From the NCBI RefSeq assembly GCF_000807925.1, contig NZ_JRVC01000017.1:52856-116855 (forward strand): 64,000 nt of DNA, given 5' to 3'. Shown piece after piece: positions 34,569-43,187 of this stretch. The position numbers and the translations under genes were made by a program. The notes below the pieces were generated by a model that searched no databases, was not told the DNA's origin, and saw nothing but the letters and a program-made list of their open reading frames with translations. The stretch's first letter is position 1. Every line of letters starts with the position of its first letter. The DNA comes from Novosphingobium subterraneum (GTDB lineage Bacteria > Pseudomonadota > Alphaproteobacteria > Sphingomonadales > Sphingomonadaceae).

Positions 34569-35576
34569 ATGGCAGGTGTTCAGGTTGGCAATCGGATCAT
34601 CGGCGCAGACGCGCCAGTGACAGTCGGTTGGGAAAACGTGCCGAAGGTGGAAGGAGGTCCCTTCAAGCGGGCATTCTTTACCTGGTTCCAGCCGGTCACA
34701 TTGTTCGGCTTCCTGCTCTTCTGGTACTATGCGCCGAACGAATGGGCCGTGGCATCGACCGGCATTGCCATCGGCATCGGCTTCAAGGTGCTGCTGCTCG
34801 CCCTGGAGTGGGTGAACCCGCGCTTCCGTTCATGGCAGCTGACGTGGAAGGAACTGGTGACCGACCTGTTCTATGTCGGCCTTGGCTACACCGTGCTGCG
34901 CATCGTTGACCAGTTCATCGGGTCTGATGCGATCATCGGCATGTTGCAGAGCAACTTCGACTTCGGGAAGGTGGCATGGTTCACCGGGCTGCCGCTGCTG
35001 CTGCAGGCGTTCCTGATCTCGTTCGTGTTCGACTTCGGCCAGTACTGGATGCATCGCGGCATGCACAACTGGTATCCGCTGTGGCTGACCCATGCGCCGC
35101 ACCACTTCATCACCCAGCTCAACATCAACAAGGGCGCGGTGGGCAATCCGGTGGAGCTGTTCCTGATCGGCCTCGGCATCGGCGGCTTCTTCGACTTCCT
35201 GCCGCGCGCCTTCCTGATCGCGGGCACGTTCGGCCTGGCGGTGAGCACCTATCAGCACATCAACGTGCGCTTCAACACGCCGCGCTGGTGGCGCTTCCTG
35301 TTCAACACGACCGAGCATCACAGCGTGCACCACTCGCTCGATTATGAAGCCACGCGCAGCAACTATTCGGGCACGTGGATCATCATCGACCGGATGTTCG
35401 GCACCTGCGTCGACGGCGAGGCCGAAGTGCTGGGCATGGAAGGCGGCCGCCGCATGCATATCCGCGAGGTGATGCACTATCCGTTCAGCGAGGCGTGGAA
35501 GACGCTGCGGGCGAAGTTTGGTGCCAAATTCGGCAATCACATGGGTGGCGCGCATACGGCGGTTCCGGCGGAATGA
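34569..35576 (+). CDS. Sterol desaturase / fatty acid hydroxylase superfamily protein
   Basis: The 335-residue polytopic membrane protein has the three His clusters of di-iron membrane hydroxylases: HRGMHN (about residue 163), HAPHH (about 176) and HHSVHH (about 256). About four to five membrane helices surround them. It would hydroxylate or desaturate a lipid such as a fatty acyl chain, carotenoid or hopanoid-like molecule, and the exact substrate cannot be read. ATG 34569 has GAGGG 8 nt upstream. ATG 34548 is the alternative. The stop overlaps the next gene (ATGA). Confidence 0.87.
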   Translation: MAGVQVGNRIIGADAPVTVGWENVPKVEGGPFKRAFFTWFQPVTLFGFLLFWYYAPNEWAVASTGIAIGIGFKVLLLALEWVNPRFRSWQLTWKELVTDLFYVGLGYTVLRIVDQFIGSDAIIGMLQSNFDFGKVAWFTGLPLLLQAFLISFVFDFGQYWMHRGMHNWYPLWLTHAPHHFITQLNINKGAVGNPVELFLIGLGIGGFFDFLPRAFLIAGTFGLAVSTYQHINVRFNTPRWWRFLFNTTEHHSVHHSLDYEATRSNYSGTWIIIDRMFGTCVDGEAEVLGMEGGRRMHIREVMHYPFSEAWKTLRAKFGAKFGNHMGGAHTAVPAE

Positions 35577-36256
35577 GCGGTCTGGCTGCGACATCGCCCT
35601 GGACGCAACCGATGACGCCTGAAAAGCCGCGCTCGGCCAAGCGCCTGATCGATTGGATCTGGACGGTGCGAGATGAAGTGCCTGTACCCGATGGGCTGGG
35701 CGCGGATGAAGCACTGGCGCGGGTTTCGCCGGCGTTCGAAAGCGATGGCTACAGCGTTCAGCCGACGGGCGAAGGCCTTGCCTATGCCAACCCCTCCCCC
35801 GCCGCGCAGGACACGCTGGCCACGTTCGAAAAGGGTGCGCTGCGGGTGGAGGAAACGGCGACGGGGCGCGTGCTGCGCTATCGCCTGACCAGCCGCTTCA
35901 TGCTGTTCTGCTTCCTGCTGCCGTTCGTGTTCATCGGCTTTGGCCAGCTGACGCTTGCGGTAGGCGCCTATCAGAAGGCGCAGGCCGAGGCGAAGGAGAA
36001 GGCCGCAGGGGCGAAGAAGGACGAGAAGAAGAAGGACGAACCGGTCCTGACCCTGCACCCGATCGACAAGTTCCTCGGCGCACCCGCTCCGGAAAAGCCC
36101 AAGGACGGCGAAGGCGGCAGCCGCAAGCGCAAGCCTTCGGCAACGGCAGCCTATGTGTTCTCGGGGATCTTCGCGTTTTTGTACCTGGTTGGGCGGTTCC
36201 TGGAGCCGTGGCTGGTGCGGCGGATGTTCCGGCGGAGGCTGGCGGGGGAGGGTTAG
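35573..36256 (+). CDS. Hypothetical two-helix membrane protein
   Basis: A 227-residue protein with no recognised family. It has an N-terminal soluble domain (about residues 15-105), a membrane helix (FMLFCFLLPFVFIGFGQLTL), a charged Lys/Glu-rich segment (KEKAAGAKKDEKKKDEP) and a second helix near the C-terminus (YVFSGIFAFLYLVGRFLEPWL) followed by a basic tail. It overlaps the desaturase stop by 4 nt, so it is probably a partner or assembly factor of that membrane enzyme, which is inference from position. Confidence 0.75.
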   Translation: MSGLAATSPWTQPMTPEKPRSAKRLIDWIWTVRDEVPVPDGLGADEALARVSPAFESDGYSVQPTGEGLAYANPSPAAQDTLATFEKGALRVEETATGRVLRYRLTSRFMLFCFLLPFVFIGFGQLTLAVGAYQKAQAEAKEKAAGAKKDEKKKDEPVLTLHPIDKFLGAPAPEKPKDGEGGSRKRKPSATAAYVFSGIFAFLYLVGRFLEPWLVRRMFRRRLAGEG

Positions 36257-36358
36257 GGGGTTAGGTTCGGTGAGCTTCCGCGACAGGGCTTGTCAGCCAA
36301 TGTGGCGAAAAGCAGCAATGCGGTTTGAGCCGGAACAACTTCCACAACCGCACCATTA

Positions 36359-36391
36359 CCGTCACCCCGGGCTTGACCCGGGGTCCCGCTT
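36359..36391. repeat. Left arm of 33-bp perfect inverted repeat, locus B
   Basis: The arm starts CCGTCACCCCGGGCTTG and ends GGTCCCGCTT. Inside it, ACCCCGGG and CCCGGGGT form an 8-bp hairpin with a CTTGA loop. Its exact reverse complement is at 36725-36757, on the other side of the GIY-YIG gene. It belongs to the same family as the pairs at 24946-25038 and 50408-50501. Confidence 0.95.
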
Positions 36392-36408
36392 TCTTTTCTC
36401 CTCGCACC

Positions 36409-36711
36409 ATGGACAGGGAAAGGCTCGGCGGCTGGGTCTACATCATGGCTGACCGCTACCGAGGCGCAATGTATGTCGGCGTGACCTCACACATTGCTGC
36501 GCGCATCCATCAGCACCGCAACGGCTGTGGTTCGGACTTCTGCGCCCGCTATGGTCTGAAACGACTGGTCTGGGCCGAGCGCGGCGACCGCATCGAAGAC
36601 TGCATCGCGCACGAGAGGCGTCTGAAGCGCTGGCGCAGGGAGTTCAAGTTCGACCTGATCGAGCGCGGCAATCCCGACTGGCTAGACCTTTACGACGTGA
36701 TCGTGGGATAG
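36409..36711 (+). CDS. GIY-YIG nuclease family protein enclosed by inverted repeats
   Basis: The 100-residue protein is a stand-alone GIY-YIG domain of the YhbQ/UPF0213 type. The GIY strand is GWVYIMAD (7-14) and the YIG strand is AMYVGVTS (20-27), followed by Arg31 and His34/His36 (IAARIHQHRNG). A helix with the Glu of IAHERRLKRWRREFK and a C-terminal NPDWLDLYDVI complete the family pattern. ATG 36409 lies 17 nt inside the left arm, and the stop is 13 nt before the right arm. No strong ribosome site is seen. The function of this group is not settled. The enclosure suggests it acts on the repeats. Confidence 0.9.
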   Translation: MDRERLGGWVYIMADRYRGAMYVGVTSHIAARIHQHRNGCGSDFCARYGLKRLVWAERGDRIEDCIAHERRLKRWRREFKFDLIERGNPDWLDLYDVIVG

Positions 36712-36724
36712 CTTGCGCGGGAAG

Positions 36725-36757
36725 AAGCGGGACCCCGGGTCAAGCCCGGGGTGACGG
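36725..36757. repeat. Right arm of 33-bp perfect inverted repeat, locus B
   Basis: Exact reverse complement of 36359-36391 over all 33 bp (starts AAGCGGGACCCCGGG, ends GGGGTGACGG). The A/G-rich 36721-36724 extends the match to the left arm with one gap. Outer edge to outer edge, the element spans 36359-36757 (399 bp). Confidence 0.95.
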
Positions 36758-36809
36758 CGAAGGGAGGGAGCGCCAAAGTCCGCGCAGTGCGCCTGAACCA
36801 ACGGCCGTT

Positions 36810-36926
36810 TCCGAGGACCGGCAGTGGTGGCTGGAACGGCTGCTTTCGGATGGGATGCTGTCGGACCAGAGGGGGAAGTGGCTGTGGATCACCGCACCCA
36901 AAGCAGTTTGGCGTCTTGAACCATGA
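36810..36926 (+). pseudogene. Headless C-terminal ORF fragment beyond the repeat element
   Basis: A + strand frame runs out of the right repeat arm and ends at TGA 36924-36926. From 36810 it reads SEDRQWWLERLLSDGM, followed by 22 more residues ending TAPKAVWRLEP. This has normal protein composition (Trp-rich, winged-helix-like) but no start codon with a ribosome site. It may be the tail of a gene cut by the inserted element. The last 38 nt overlap the end of the convergent orphan gene, so one of the two may be spurious. Confidence 0.4.
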
Positions 36927-37338
36927 ACCGGCGACCTGAATTGAAAGTCCAGTCAACTCCGCTACATTCGCAAATCAGCCTCTCCCCGAGGTGTTTTGCA
37001 AGCACTTCGTTGTTATACTCTGCGTCAAACGATGTCCTAACCGACGCGGTCATCAAATCAGGGGTGACCATCTTGGTCAGATCGTGCTCTTCGAGCAAAA
37101 AGTAGCCGTAGTGCATTTCCCACCCAACGACAAAGCGCATCGTCACGGGCGGTGTAGTCCGCTGCGCCTCTTTGCGAGCTATATCCAACTCGCGCGACTG
37201 GAGGGTACGAAGCGCGGTAGAATCTGGATCGACGATGGCTGGGGGACGCGGTGGATGAGGAACACGAGCAATTCCGGTGTGTGCCGCCATCAAAAGCAGC
37301 GCTAAGCACAAGAACGATCGATAACGTGTCCCTTCCAT
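36889..37338 (-). CDS. Orphan secreted protein of unknown function
   Basis: A 149-residue protein, not recognised. It begins with a signal peptide (RYRSFLCLALLLMAAHTGIA) and a Pro-rich stretch (VPHPPRPPAIVDP). A globular part with GWEMHYGYFLLEEHDLTKM and two Cys (LICECSG) follows. Base composition is visibly poorer in GC than the flanking genes, which suggests transfer. It sits alone between the repeat element and rsmB. TonB-like energy-taker C-termini have a similar Pro-rich start, but no motif confirms that. Confidence 0.6.
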   Translation of the reverse strand: MEGTRYRSFLCLALLLMAAHTGIARVPHPPRPPAIVDPDSTALRTLQSRELDIARKEAQRTTPPVTMRFVVGWEMHYGYFLLEEHDLTKMVTPDLMTASVRTSFDAEYNNEVLAKHLGERLICECSGVDWTFNSGRRFMVQDAKLLWVR

Positions 37339-37484
37339 CAGGTCAGACTACTTATCACAAGAAGTGTCCGCAACTGTGCGTATTCTGCCATGGAACGAAT
37401 GGCCGCAATGGCGTCGCAAAGCGGAATGACGGTTTCCGGTCCAACAGCTCTCAATAACCGCCGCTTGACCAAACACGCTGCGCC

Positions 37485-38744
37485 CTATCCCTTCACCCAC
37501 CTCGCAGCAAAAAAGCCATCGATGCCGCCTGCTGCGCTCAACATGCCGGGATCAGAGCGGAAGTGGCCGTTGGTGGGCGTCAGGCCATCGGGCAGCTCGG
37601 CCTCGGTGACCGGCGCGGGGGTCAGCTTGTCGAAGGCCAGCGCCTGCAACTCGCCTTCCTCGCGCTCCAGCGAGCAGACCGCGTAGACCAGCGTGCCACC
37701 GGGGGCGAGCCAGGTGGCGGCGCGGTCGAGCATCGCGGATTGCAGGGCGGTGAGTTCGGCGAGATTGGCGTGGCGGTGGAGGACGTCGGGGTGGCGGCGG
37801 CAGGTGCCGGTGGCGCTGCAGGGGGCGTCGAGCAGGATGGCGTCGAACGGGTGTTCGGGCTGCCAGTTCAGGGCATCGGCAACGACGACTTGCGCCGTGA
37901 GGCCGCTGCGCTTGAGGTTTTCGGCGAGGCGTTCGGTGCGGCGTGCGGACTTGTCGAGCGCGGTGACCTGCCACCCGGCGGCGGCGAGTTGCAGGGTCTT
38001 GCCGCCCGGCGCGGCGCAAAGGTCAAGCGCGCGGCGGCCCTTTCCTTCGCCCAACAGGCGCGCGGGCACGCTTGCGGCGAGGTCCTGCACCCACCATGCG
38101 CCTTCGCGGAAGCCTTCGAGCGCTTCGATGGCACCGGCGCGGGCGAGGCGGACGTGGCCGGGGGCGAGTGATTGGCCGCCGAGGCGTTCGGCCCAGTGCG
38201 CGGTCTGTGCCGGATCACGCAAGGTCAGGTCGAGCGGCGGCGGTTCGGCGAGGCCCTGGGCGATCGCGCCGAGGCGCTCGGGCCATGCGACTTGCCAGCG
38301 GGCGGCGACGGCAGGGGGAAGCGTGGGCGCTTCGGGCAGCTTTGCGCCGCTCTTGGTGACGGCGGAGAACACGCCGTGCGCCAGCCGTCGCGGGCCTCCC
38401 ACAAGCAGCGGCAGGCCGGTGGCGACGATGGCGTGGCCGGGCAGGTTCAGCCGCAGGGCCTGAGCCAGCATCAGGCGCAGGACCGAGCGGACCTTGGCAT
38501 CTTCGGGCAGGACCTGCTTGGTCGCGCCATCGATCAGGGCGTCGAGATCGGCCATCCAGCGCAGCGATTCCTGCGCGATGGCGAGTGCCAACGCACGGTC
38601 ATCGCCGCGTTCGATGGCGCGCAGCACCGGGGGCGCTGCCTGATCGAGCGGATCGCCCCGGTGCAGCACGGCATCAAGCATGCGCAGCGCGGCGCGGCGG
38701 GCGGGAACGCCGGGGACTTCATCGGCAGGAGTGGAGCGGGCCAT
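37485..38744 (-). CDS. rsmB: 16S rRNA (cytosine-967-C5) methyltransferase RsmB
   Basis: The 419-residue protein has an N-terminal NusB-like RNA-binding domain (about residues 15-130) and a C-terminal SAM methyltransferase domain. The SAM loop is ALDLCAAPGGKTLQLAA. The two family Cys residues are in DAILLDAPCSATGTCRRHPD (motif IV) and LVYAVCSLEREE (motif VI). It methylates C967 of 16S rRNA before 30S assembly. The SDHAF4-like gene is divergent from it, 73 bp away. Other m5C methyltransferases lack the NusB part, so the assignment is firm. Confidence 0.92.
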   Translation of the reverse strand: MARSTPADEVPGVPARRAALRMLDAVLHRGDPLDQAAPPVLRAIERGDDRALALAIAQESLRWMADLDALIDGATKQVLPEDAKVRSVLRLMLAQALRLNLPGHAIVATGLPLLVGGPRRLAHGVFSAVTKSGAKLPEAPTLPPAVAARWQVAWPERLGAIAQGLAEPPPLDLTLRDPAQTAHWAERLGGQSLAPGHVRLARAGAIEALEGFREGAWWVQDLAASVPARLLGEGKGRRALDLCAAPGGKTLQLAAAGWQVTALDKSARRTERLAENLKRSGLTAQVVVADALNWQPEHPFDAILLDAPCSATGTCRRHPDVLHRHANLAELTALQSAMLDRAATWLAPGGTLVYAVCSLEREEGELQALAFDKLTPAPVTEAELPDGLTPTNGHFRSDPGMLSAAGGIDGFFAARWVKG

Positions 38745-38817
38745 CAGGGGAGCCTATCGGCGCTTGTGCCCCAATATGCAATTGCAGTTCGGCTTTGGAA
38801 GCTCCATCTGAGCAGGC

Positions 38818-38994
38818 ATGGAAAAGCCCACTCCCCGTGCGACGAAGCGCCCCGCGGACTTCACTCCGCCCGCGCACTGGACCAATGACCCCGCCCCTGC
38901 CCCCAAGGCAATGGAGCGCGGTGATGATCCCGATGGCCTTGATCCCACACGCTTCGGCGACTGGGAAAAGAACGGGATCGCGATTGATTTCTGA
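38818..38994 (+). CDS. DUF1674 / succinate dehydrogenase assembly factor 4-like protein
   Basis: A 58-residue protein (MEKPTPRATKRPADFTPPAH, then 18 residues of linker) ending in DPTRFGDWEKNGIAIDF. That C-terminal block is the DUF1674/SDHAF4 signature. In mitochondria the homologue binds flavinylated SdhA and protects it until complex II is assembled, and the bacterial protein likely does the same. It is short enough to be missed by length filters. ATG 38818 follows GAGCAGGC. It is divergent from rsmB. No sdh genes are in the window. Confidence 0.87.
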   Translation: MEKPTPRATKRPADFTPPAHWTNDPAPAPKAMERGDDPDGLDPTRFGDWEKNGIAIDF

Positions 38995-39008
38995 GCCTGC
39001 AGGCGGGT

Positions 39009-39557
39009 TTACCCCTGCTCGTCACCCTTGCATTCGCCCATGTGCTTTGAGGTGAGGGCCATCTGCATGACCATGGCCTTGCCGTTGGGGGCAGTGCCGT
39101 TCATGTCCATGGTCATGTCGTAAGTATCGGGGCTGTAGGTTCCGGCGAGGGTCATCTTTGCCATGTTGCCGGCATCCTCGCCCGTGCCTTTGCAGGTCAT
39201 GGTGGCGTCGATCTTGCCGTTCCCCATGGTGAACGTGTCGTACTTGCAGTCCTCGCCCTGCTGGCCGAAGAACTTGCCATCGGGCTTTTCGGCCTCTTCC
39301 TTGGTCAGGCAGGAGGCGAAGGTCCTGGTCTCGCCGAGCGTCTTCTGCATCATGGCCTTGGCCTCGGGCGGCATATCTTCCACCTCGAACTTCTTGAACT
39401 GCATGGTCAATTCCCAGCGGCCGGGATTGAGCTTCATGCCCGCATCGGCCACGGACTTGGCCACCTCGGCAGTGCTGGCGTTCTTCTTGTCGACGGTGCC
39501 GGCATCGTTGCAGGCGGCAAGCAGGGCAAGCGGGATCAGGGCAATTGCAGCACGCAT
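39009..39557 (-). CDS. DUF3617 lipoprotein
   Basis: The 182-residue protein has a lipoprotein signal ([11 protein letters not shown], lipid Cys16) and a DUF3617 domain. The domain is recognised by [17 protein letters not shown] near the start and repeated Cys-containing strands ([31 protein letters not shown]), typical of this periplasmic beta-rich family. Function is unknown. Its end is 14 nt from the convergent SDHAF4-like gene, and its start is divergent from uvrB. Confidence 0.87.
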   Translation of the reverse strand: MRAAIALIPLALLAACNDAGTVDKKNASTAEVAKSVADAGMKLNPGRWELTMQFKKFEVEDMPPEAKAMMQKTLGETRTFASCLTKEEAEKPDGKFFGQQGEDCKYDTFTMGNGKIDATMTCKGTGEDAGNMAKMTLAGTYSPDTYDMTMDMNGTAPNGKAMVMQMALTSKHMGECKGDEQG

Positions 39558-39690
39558 CGGGTCTCGTCCTCTCTCGTTCCGGCACGCAGGCTAACGCCCT
39601 GCCGGAAAAGCGCCAGTGCGTCGCGTCACCCTGCCAGAGACTCTTCCGGGCACGGTTGTATGGGCGCGGTTTGTTCCCCATATTCGGGCG

Positions 39691-41880
39691 ATGGCCGAAC
39701 TCGTTATTCGCAGGGGACTCGAAGAGCCCGACACCTCGGGCACTTTTGTGCCGCACAAGCCGCAGCGCCCCGACAAGGTGGAAGGCGGCAAGCGATTCAA
39801 GGTAGTGTCCGACTACCAGCCTGCCGGCGACCAGCCCACCGCGATTGCAGACCTTGTCGCTGCCGCGCGCGATGGCGACCAGACGCAGGTGCTGCTTGGC
39901 GTCACCGGTTCGGGCAAGACCTTCACCATGGCCAAGGTCATCGAGGAACTGCAGCGCCCCGCCCTGATCCTGGCGCCCAACAAGATCCTCGCCGCGCAGC
40001 TCTATGGCGAGATGAAGAGCTTCTTCCCGGAAAACGCGGTCGAGTACTTCGTCTCATACTACGACTATTACCAGCCCGAGGCCTACGTGCCCCGGTCGGA
40101 CACCTATATCGAGAAGGAAAGCTCGACCAACGAGGCGATTGACCGGATGCGCCATTCGGCCACGCGGTCCTTGCTTGAACGCGATGACGTGATCATCGTG
40201 GCTTCGGTTTCGTGCATCTACGGCATCGGCTCGGTCGAGACGTACTCGGCAATGATCTTCGACCTGAAGGTCGGGCAGACGGTCGACAGCGGCGAGATCA
40301 TCCGCAAGCTGGTGGCACTGCAGTACAAGCGCAACGATGCCGGCTTTGCGCGCGGCAACTTCCGTGTGCGCGGCGACAATCTCGAGATCTTTCCCTCGCA
40401 CTATGACGATACCGCGTGGCGGATCAGCTTCTTCGGCGACGAGGTGGAGGAGATCGTCGAGTTTGATCCGCTGACCGGGAAGAGCGGCGCGAAGCTGAAC
40501 AACGTGCGCGTCTATGCGAACTCGCATTACGTGACGCCGGGGCCGACGATGCAGCAGGCGGCGCAGGCTATCCGCTTCGAACTGACCGAGCGACTCAAGG
40601 AGCTGGTCGAGGAAGGGAAGCTGCTCGAAGCGCAGCGGCTTGAGCAGAGGACCAATTTCGATCTGGAAATGATCGCTGCCACCGGTTCGTGTGCAGGGAT
40701 CGAGAACTACAGCCGCTTTCTGACCGGCCGCCTGCCAGGCGAGCCTCCGCCGACGCTGTTCGAATACCTGCCCGACAACTGCCTGCTGTTCCTCGATGAA
40801 AGCCACCAGACCGTGCCGCAGATCGGCGCGATGGCGCGCGGGGACCACCGTCGCAAGCTGACGCTGGCGGAGTATGGTTTCCGCCTGCCCAGTTGCATCG
40901 ACAACCGGCCCTTGCGCTTCAACGAGTGGGACGCGATGCGCCCGCAGACGATCGCGGTTTCGGCCACGCCAGCGCAATGGGAAATGGAGCAGGCAGGCGG
41001 CGTGTTTGCCGAGCAGGTCATCCGCCCCACTGGCCTGATCGACCCGCCAGTGCTGATCCGCCCGGTCGAGGACCAGGTGCAGGACTGCATCAACGAGTGC
41101 AAGCTGACCGCCCAGCAAGGCTATCGCACGCTCGTCACCACCCTGACCAAGCGCATGGCCGAGGACTTGACAGAGTTCATGCACGAGGCAGGGCTGAAAG
41201 TCCGCTACATGCACTCCGACGTGGAGACGCTGGAGCGCATCGAGCTGATCCGCGACTTGCGGCTGGGCGTCTATGACGTGCTCGTGGGCATCAACCTGCT
41301 GCGCGAGGGCCTGGATATTCCCGAATGCGGCCTCGTCTGCATTCTCGATGCCGACAAGGAAGGCTTCCTGCGCAGCGAAACCTCGCTGATCCAGACCATC
41401 GGCCGCGCCGCGCGCAACGTGGATGGCCGGGTGATCCTGTATGCCGACCGCATGACCGGCAGCATGGAGCGCGCGATCGCCGAAACCGACCGCCGCCGCG
41501 CCAAGCAGCAGGCCTATAACGAAGAACACGGCATCACCCCGCAGACGATCAAGCGCAATATCCACGATATCGTTGCCGACACGGCAAGCCGCGATGGCGT
41601 GCTGGTCGACATTGACGCCGACGGCGCCAACAACCTCGTCGGCCACAACCTGCGCGGCTACATCGAGGAACTGGAGAAGAAGATGCGGGCCGCGGCGGCG
41701 GATCTGGAGTTCGAACTGGCTGGACGCCTGCGCGACGAGATCAGGCAGTTGGAAGCGTCGGAGCTTGGCCTGCCGGAGGGTGAGCGCAAGGCACCGATTG
41801 TCGGGCGGAGCAACGAGGGCAAGCCGGGGACGCGCAAGACGCGGTACGGCAAGAGTCAGAAGACGAAGTGGGGGAAGTGA
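39691..41880 (+). CDS. uvrB: Excinuclease ABC subunit B
   Basis: UvrB verifies damage in nucleotide excision repair and loads UvrC. The 729-residue protein has a Walker A motif [14 protein letters not shown] (Lys76), the [12 protein letters not shown] beta-hairpin, the DESH helicase box ([15 protein letters not shown]), helicase motifs V-VI ([28 protein letters not shown]) and a C-terminal UVR domain for UvrC contact. ATG 39691 gives the standard start [16 protein letters not shown]. The open frame extends 25 codons upstream without similarity. I see no clear LexA box in the 133-bp upstream gap. Confidence 0.97.
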   Translation: MAELVIRRGLEEPDTSGTFVPHKPQRPDKVEGGKRFKVVSDYQPAGDQPTAIADLVAAARDGDQTQVLLGVTGSGKTFTMAKVIEELQRPALILAPNKILAAQLYGEMKSFFPENAVEYFVSYYDYYQPEAYVPRSDTYIEKESSTNEAIDRMRHSATRSLLERDDVIIVASVSCIYGIGSVETYSAMIFDLKVGQTVDSGEIIRKLVALQYKRNDAGFARGNFRVRGDNLEIFPSHYDDTAWRISFFGDEVEEIVEFDPLTGKSGAKLNNVRVYANSHYVTPGPTMQQAAQAIRFELTERLKELVEEGKLLEAQRLEQRTNFDLEMIAATGSCAGIENYSRFLTGRLPGEPPPTLFEYLPDNCLLFLDESHQTVPQIGAMARGDHRRKLTLAEYGFRLPSCIDNRPLRFNEWDAMRPQTIAVSATPAQWEMEQAGGVFAEQVIRPTGLIDPPVLIRPVEDQVQDCINECKLTAQQGYRTLVTTLTKRMAEDLTEFMHEAGLKVRYMHSDVETLERIELIRDLRLGVYDVLVGINLLREGLDIPECGLVCILDADKEGFLRSETSLIQTIGRAARNVDGRVILYADRMTGSMERAIAETDRRRAKQQAYNEEHGITPQTIKRNIHDIVADTASRDGVLVDIDADGANNLVGHNLRGYIEELEKKMRAAAADLEFELAGRLRDEIRQLEASELGLPEGERKAPIVGRSNEGKPGTRKTRYGKSQKTKWGK

Positions 41881-41975
41881 GAGCACGCGCCCCCGTGATG
41901 TCGCCTGCCTCCAAAATAGTCAAAAGTGAGACCCGACCTTAACAATGCAATGGGCCAGGCATTCTCTCGAAGGAG

Positions 41976-42347
41976 ATGGCCTTGACTCAATCCGTTGACC
42001 CGCGAGCAAATGTCCCCTATAAAGGACAGGCCTTTCAGCTGTCGGAAACGCCCGACTTCTCGGATTGGCTCGGCTCCTTGCGGGACCGGCGAGCGCGGGC
42101 AAGGATCGTGGTTCGTCTCGAACGCTAGGCAGACGGGAATTTTGGTGACAGCAAGTCCTTGAAGGGCGGCGTTCACGAACTTCGCGTCGACTATGGACCG
42201 GGCTACCGGGTGTATTTCTTCCAGCGGGGCAAAGAGCTTGTCATTCTGCTTTGCGGAGGCGACAAGCGCACGCAGGATGCCGACATTGCCCATGCAAGGC
42301 GGCTGAAGGAAGAGATCGAGCGCACCAATGGAGCTTCGCCCATTTGA
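41976..42347 (+). pseudogene. RelE/HigB-type addiction toxin gene interrupted by an amber codon
   Basis: One frame encodes a full phage-derived Gp49-like/HigB toxin (upstrm_HI1419 type): ETPDFSDWLGSLRDRRARAR, then VVRLER, a TAG at 42126-42128, then ADGNFGDSKSLKGG, HELRVDYGPGYRVYFF and ELVILLCGGDKRTQDADIA. The family normally has Leu at the stop position, so one T-to-A change (TTG to TAG) explains it. Possible starts are ATG 41976 or TTG 41982, the latter 6 nt after AGGAG. The catalytic C-terminal half lies after the stop, so no active toxin is expected without readthrough. The antitoxin gene overlaps its end by 20 nt. Confidence 0.85.
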
Positions 42348-42612
42348 TCCCGCCAACTACCTTGAGACAGAGGAGGACATCCTTTTCTACCTTGAGGCCG
42401 CGATGGAAGGGAACGACCCCAAGCATATCGCCGCGGCGTTGGGCAACATTGCTCGCTCAAAGGGCATGAGCGAAATAGCCCGGAAAACCGGACTGGGACG
42501 TCAAGCCCTCTACAAATCTCTTTCGGAAGACGGTAACCCCACGCTTGAAACTCTTGTGGCGGTCCTGTCGGTGCTTGGGCTTGAATTAACCGTCCAGAAG
42601 CGGGCCGCCTGA
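42328..42612 (+). CDS. Antitoxin of the addiction module (HigA-like, helix-turn-helix)
   Basis: The 94-residue protein matches the downstream antidote family of HI1420 type. The N-terminus has ANYLETEEDILFYLEAAM, and the helix-turn-helix spans about residues 48-75 (MSEIARKTGLGRQALYKSLS), followed by GNPTLETLVAVLSVLGLEL. It should bind the toxin and repress the operon promoter. It is intact although its toxin partner carries a nonsense codon, so it may now act as an orphan antitoxin or DNA-binding protein. Confidence 0.9.
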   Translation: MELRPFDPANYLETEEDILFYLEAAMEGNDPKHIAAALGNIARSKGMSEIARKTGLGRQALYKSLSEDGNPTLETLVAVLSVLGLELTVQKRAA

Positions 42613-42619
42613 TACTGTC

Positions 42620-43186
42620 GTGAAGAATCTGATCGTAGCCATTGCCGCCCTCGCCCTTGCTGCTTGCTCGAAATCGCCCGCGATGCCCGCGCGTGAGGGG
42701 GCGCCGGATGGTGCGGTGCGCATGGCCATGCCTGAGGGCGAGGCCTTGCCGGGGGTGCGTGATGGAGATTCGCAAGCGTCGTGGGCTGCGGGTTCGGATG
42801 GGCTTTCGGTGCGCTATGGGCATCCCGGGGAGACGCCGTTGGTATCAGTTTCCTGCCGCGAAGGCGTGCTGACCGTGACGCGCCATGCTGCCGCACCAGT
42901 GGGGGCGCAGGCGCTGTTCGCGCTGGTCGGGAGCGATGGGATCATGCGGCTGCCCGTGGATGCGACATCGGTGCCGGGGCAGCGCGGCTATATCTGGCAG
43001 GGGACGATCTCGGCCGACGACAGCCGGACCAAGGTGCTTGGCGGGTCCTACAACGGCACGCTACCGGGGGCGGGGATGATCAAGGTTGCGGCCGGAGCGC
43101 CGGTGCGCGATCTTGTCATGAAGTGCCGCCGCTCTGCGCCGGTTGCCGCACCGGAGCCTGTCGCTCCGGCGCAGATCGCCGAATAG
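42620..43186 (+). CDS. Hypothetical lipoprotein
   Basis: A 188-residue predicted lipoprotein starting at GTG 42620, with signal VAIAALALAACSKSP (lipobox LAAC, Cys16). The mature part has beta-rich segments (SDGLSVRYGHPGETPLVSVS, ALFALVGSDGIMRLPVDA) and a Pro/Ala tail. No family was recognised with certainty. It stands 7 nt after the antitoxin but is unlikely to be functionally linked. It is convergent with the next minus-strand gene, with one base between their ends. Confidence 0.72.
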   Translation: MKNLIVAIAALALAACSKSPAMPAREGAPDGAVRMAMPEGEALPGVRDGDSQASWAAGSDGLSVRYGHPGETPLVSVSCREGVLTVTRHAAAPVGAQALFALVGSDGIMRLPVDATSVPGQRGYIWQGTISADDSRTKVLGGSYNGTLPGAGMIKVAAGAPVRDLVMKCRRSAPVAAPEPVAPAQIAE

Positions 43187-43187
43187 G

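Noticed and set aside
36325..36408. N-terminal extension of the GIY-YIG protein reading through the repeat arm (VTPGLTRGP peptide)
   Set aside because: That peptide is a translation of the non-coding repeat; ATG 36409 gives the normal domain start.
39558..39690. LexA (SOS) box upstream of uvrB
   Set aside because: There is a GTTC followed by an ATTC-like half, but not the GTTC-N7-GTTC pattern expected in alphaproteobacteria.
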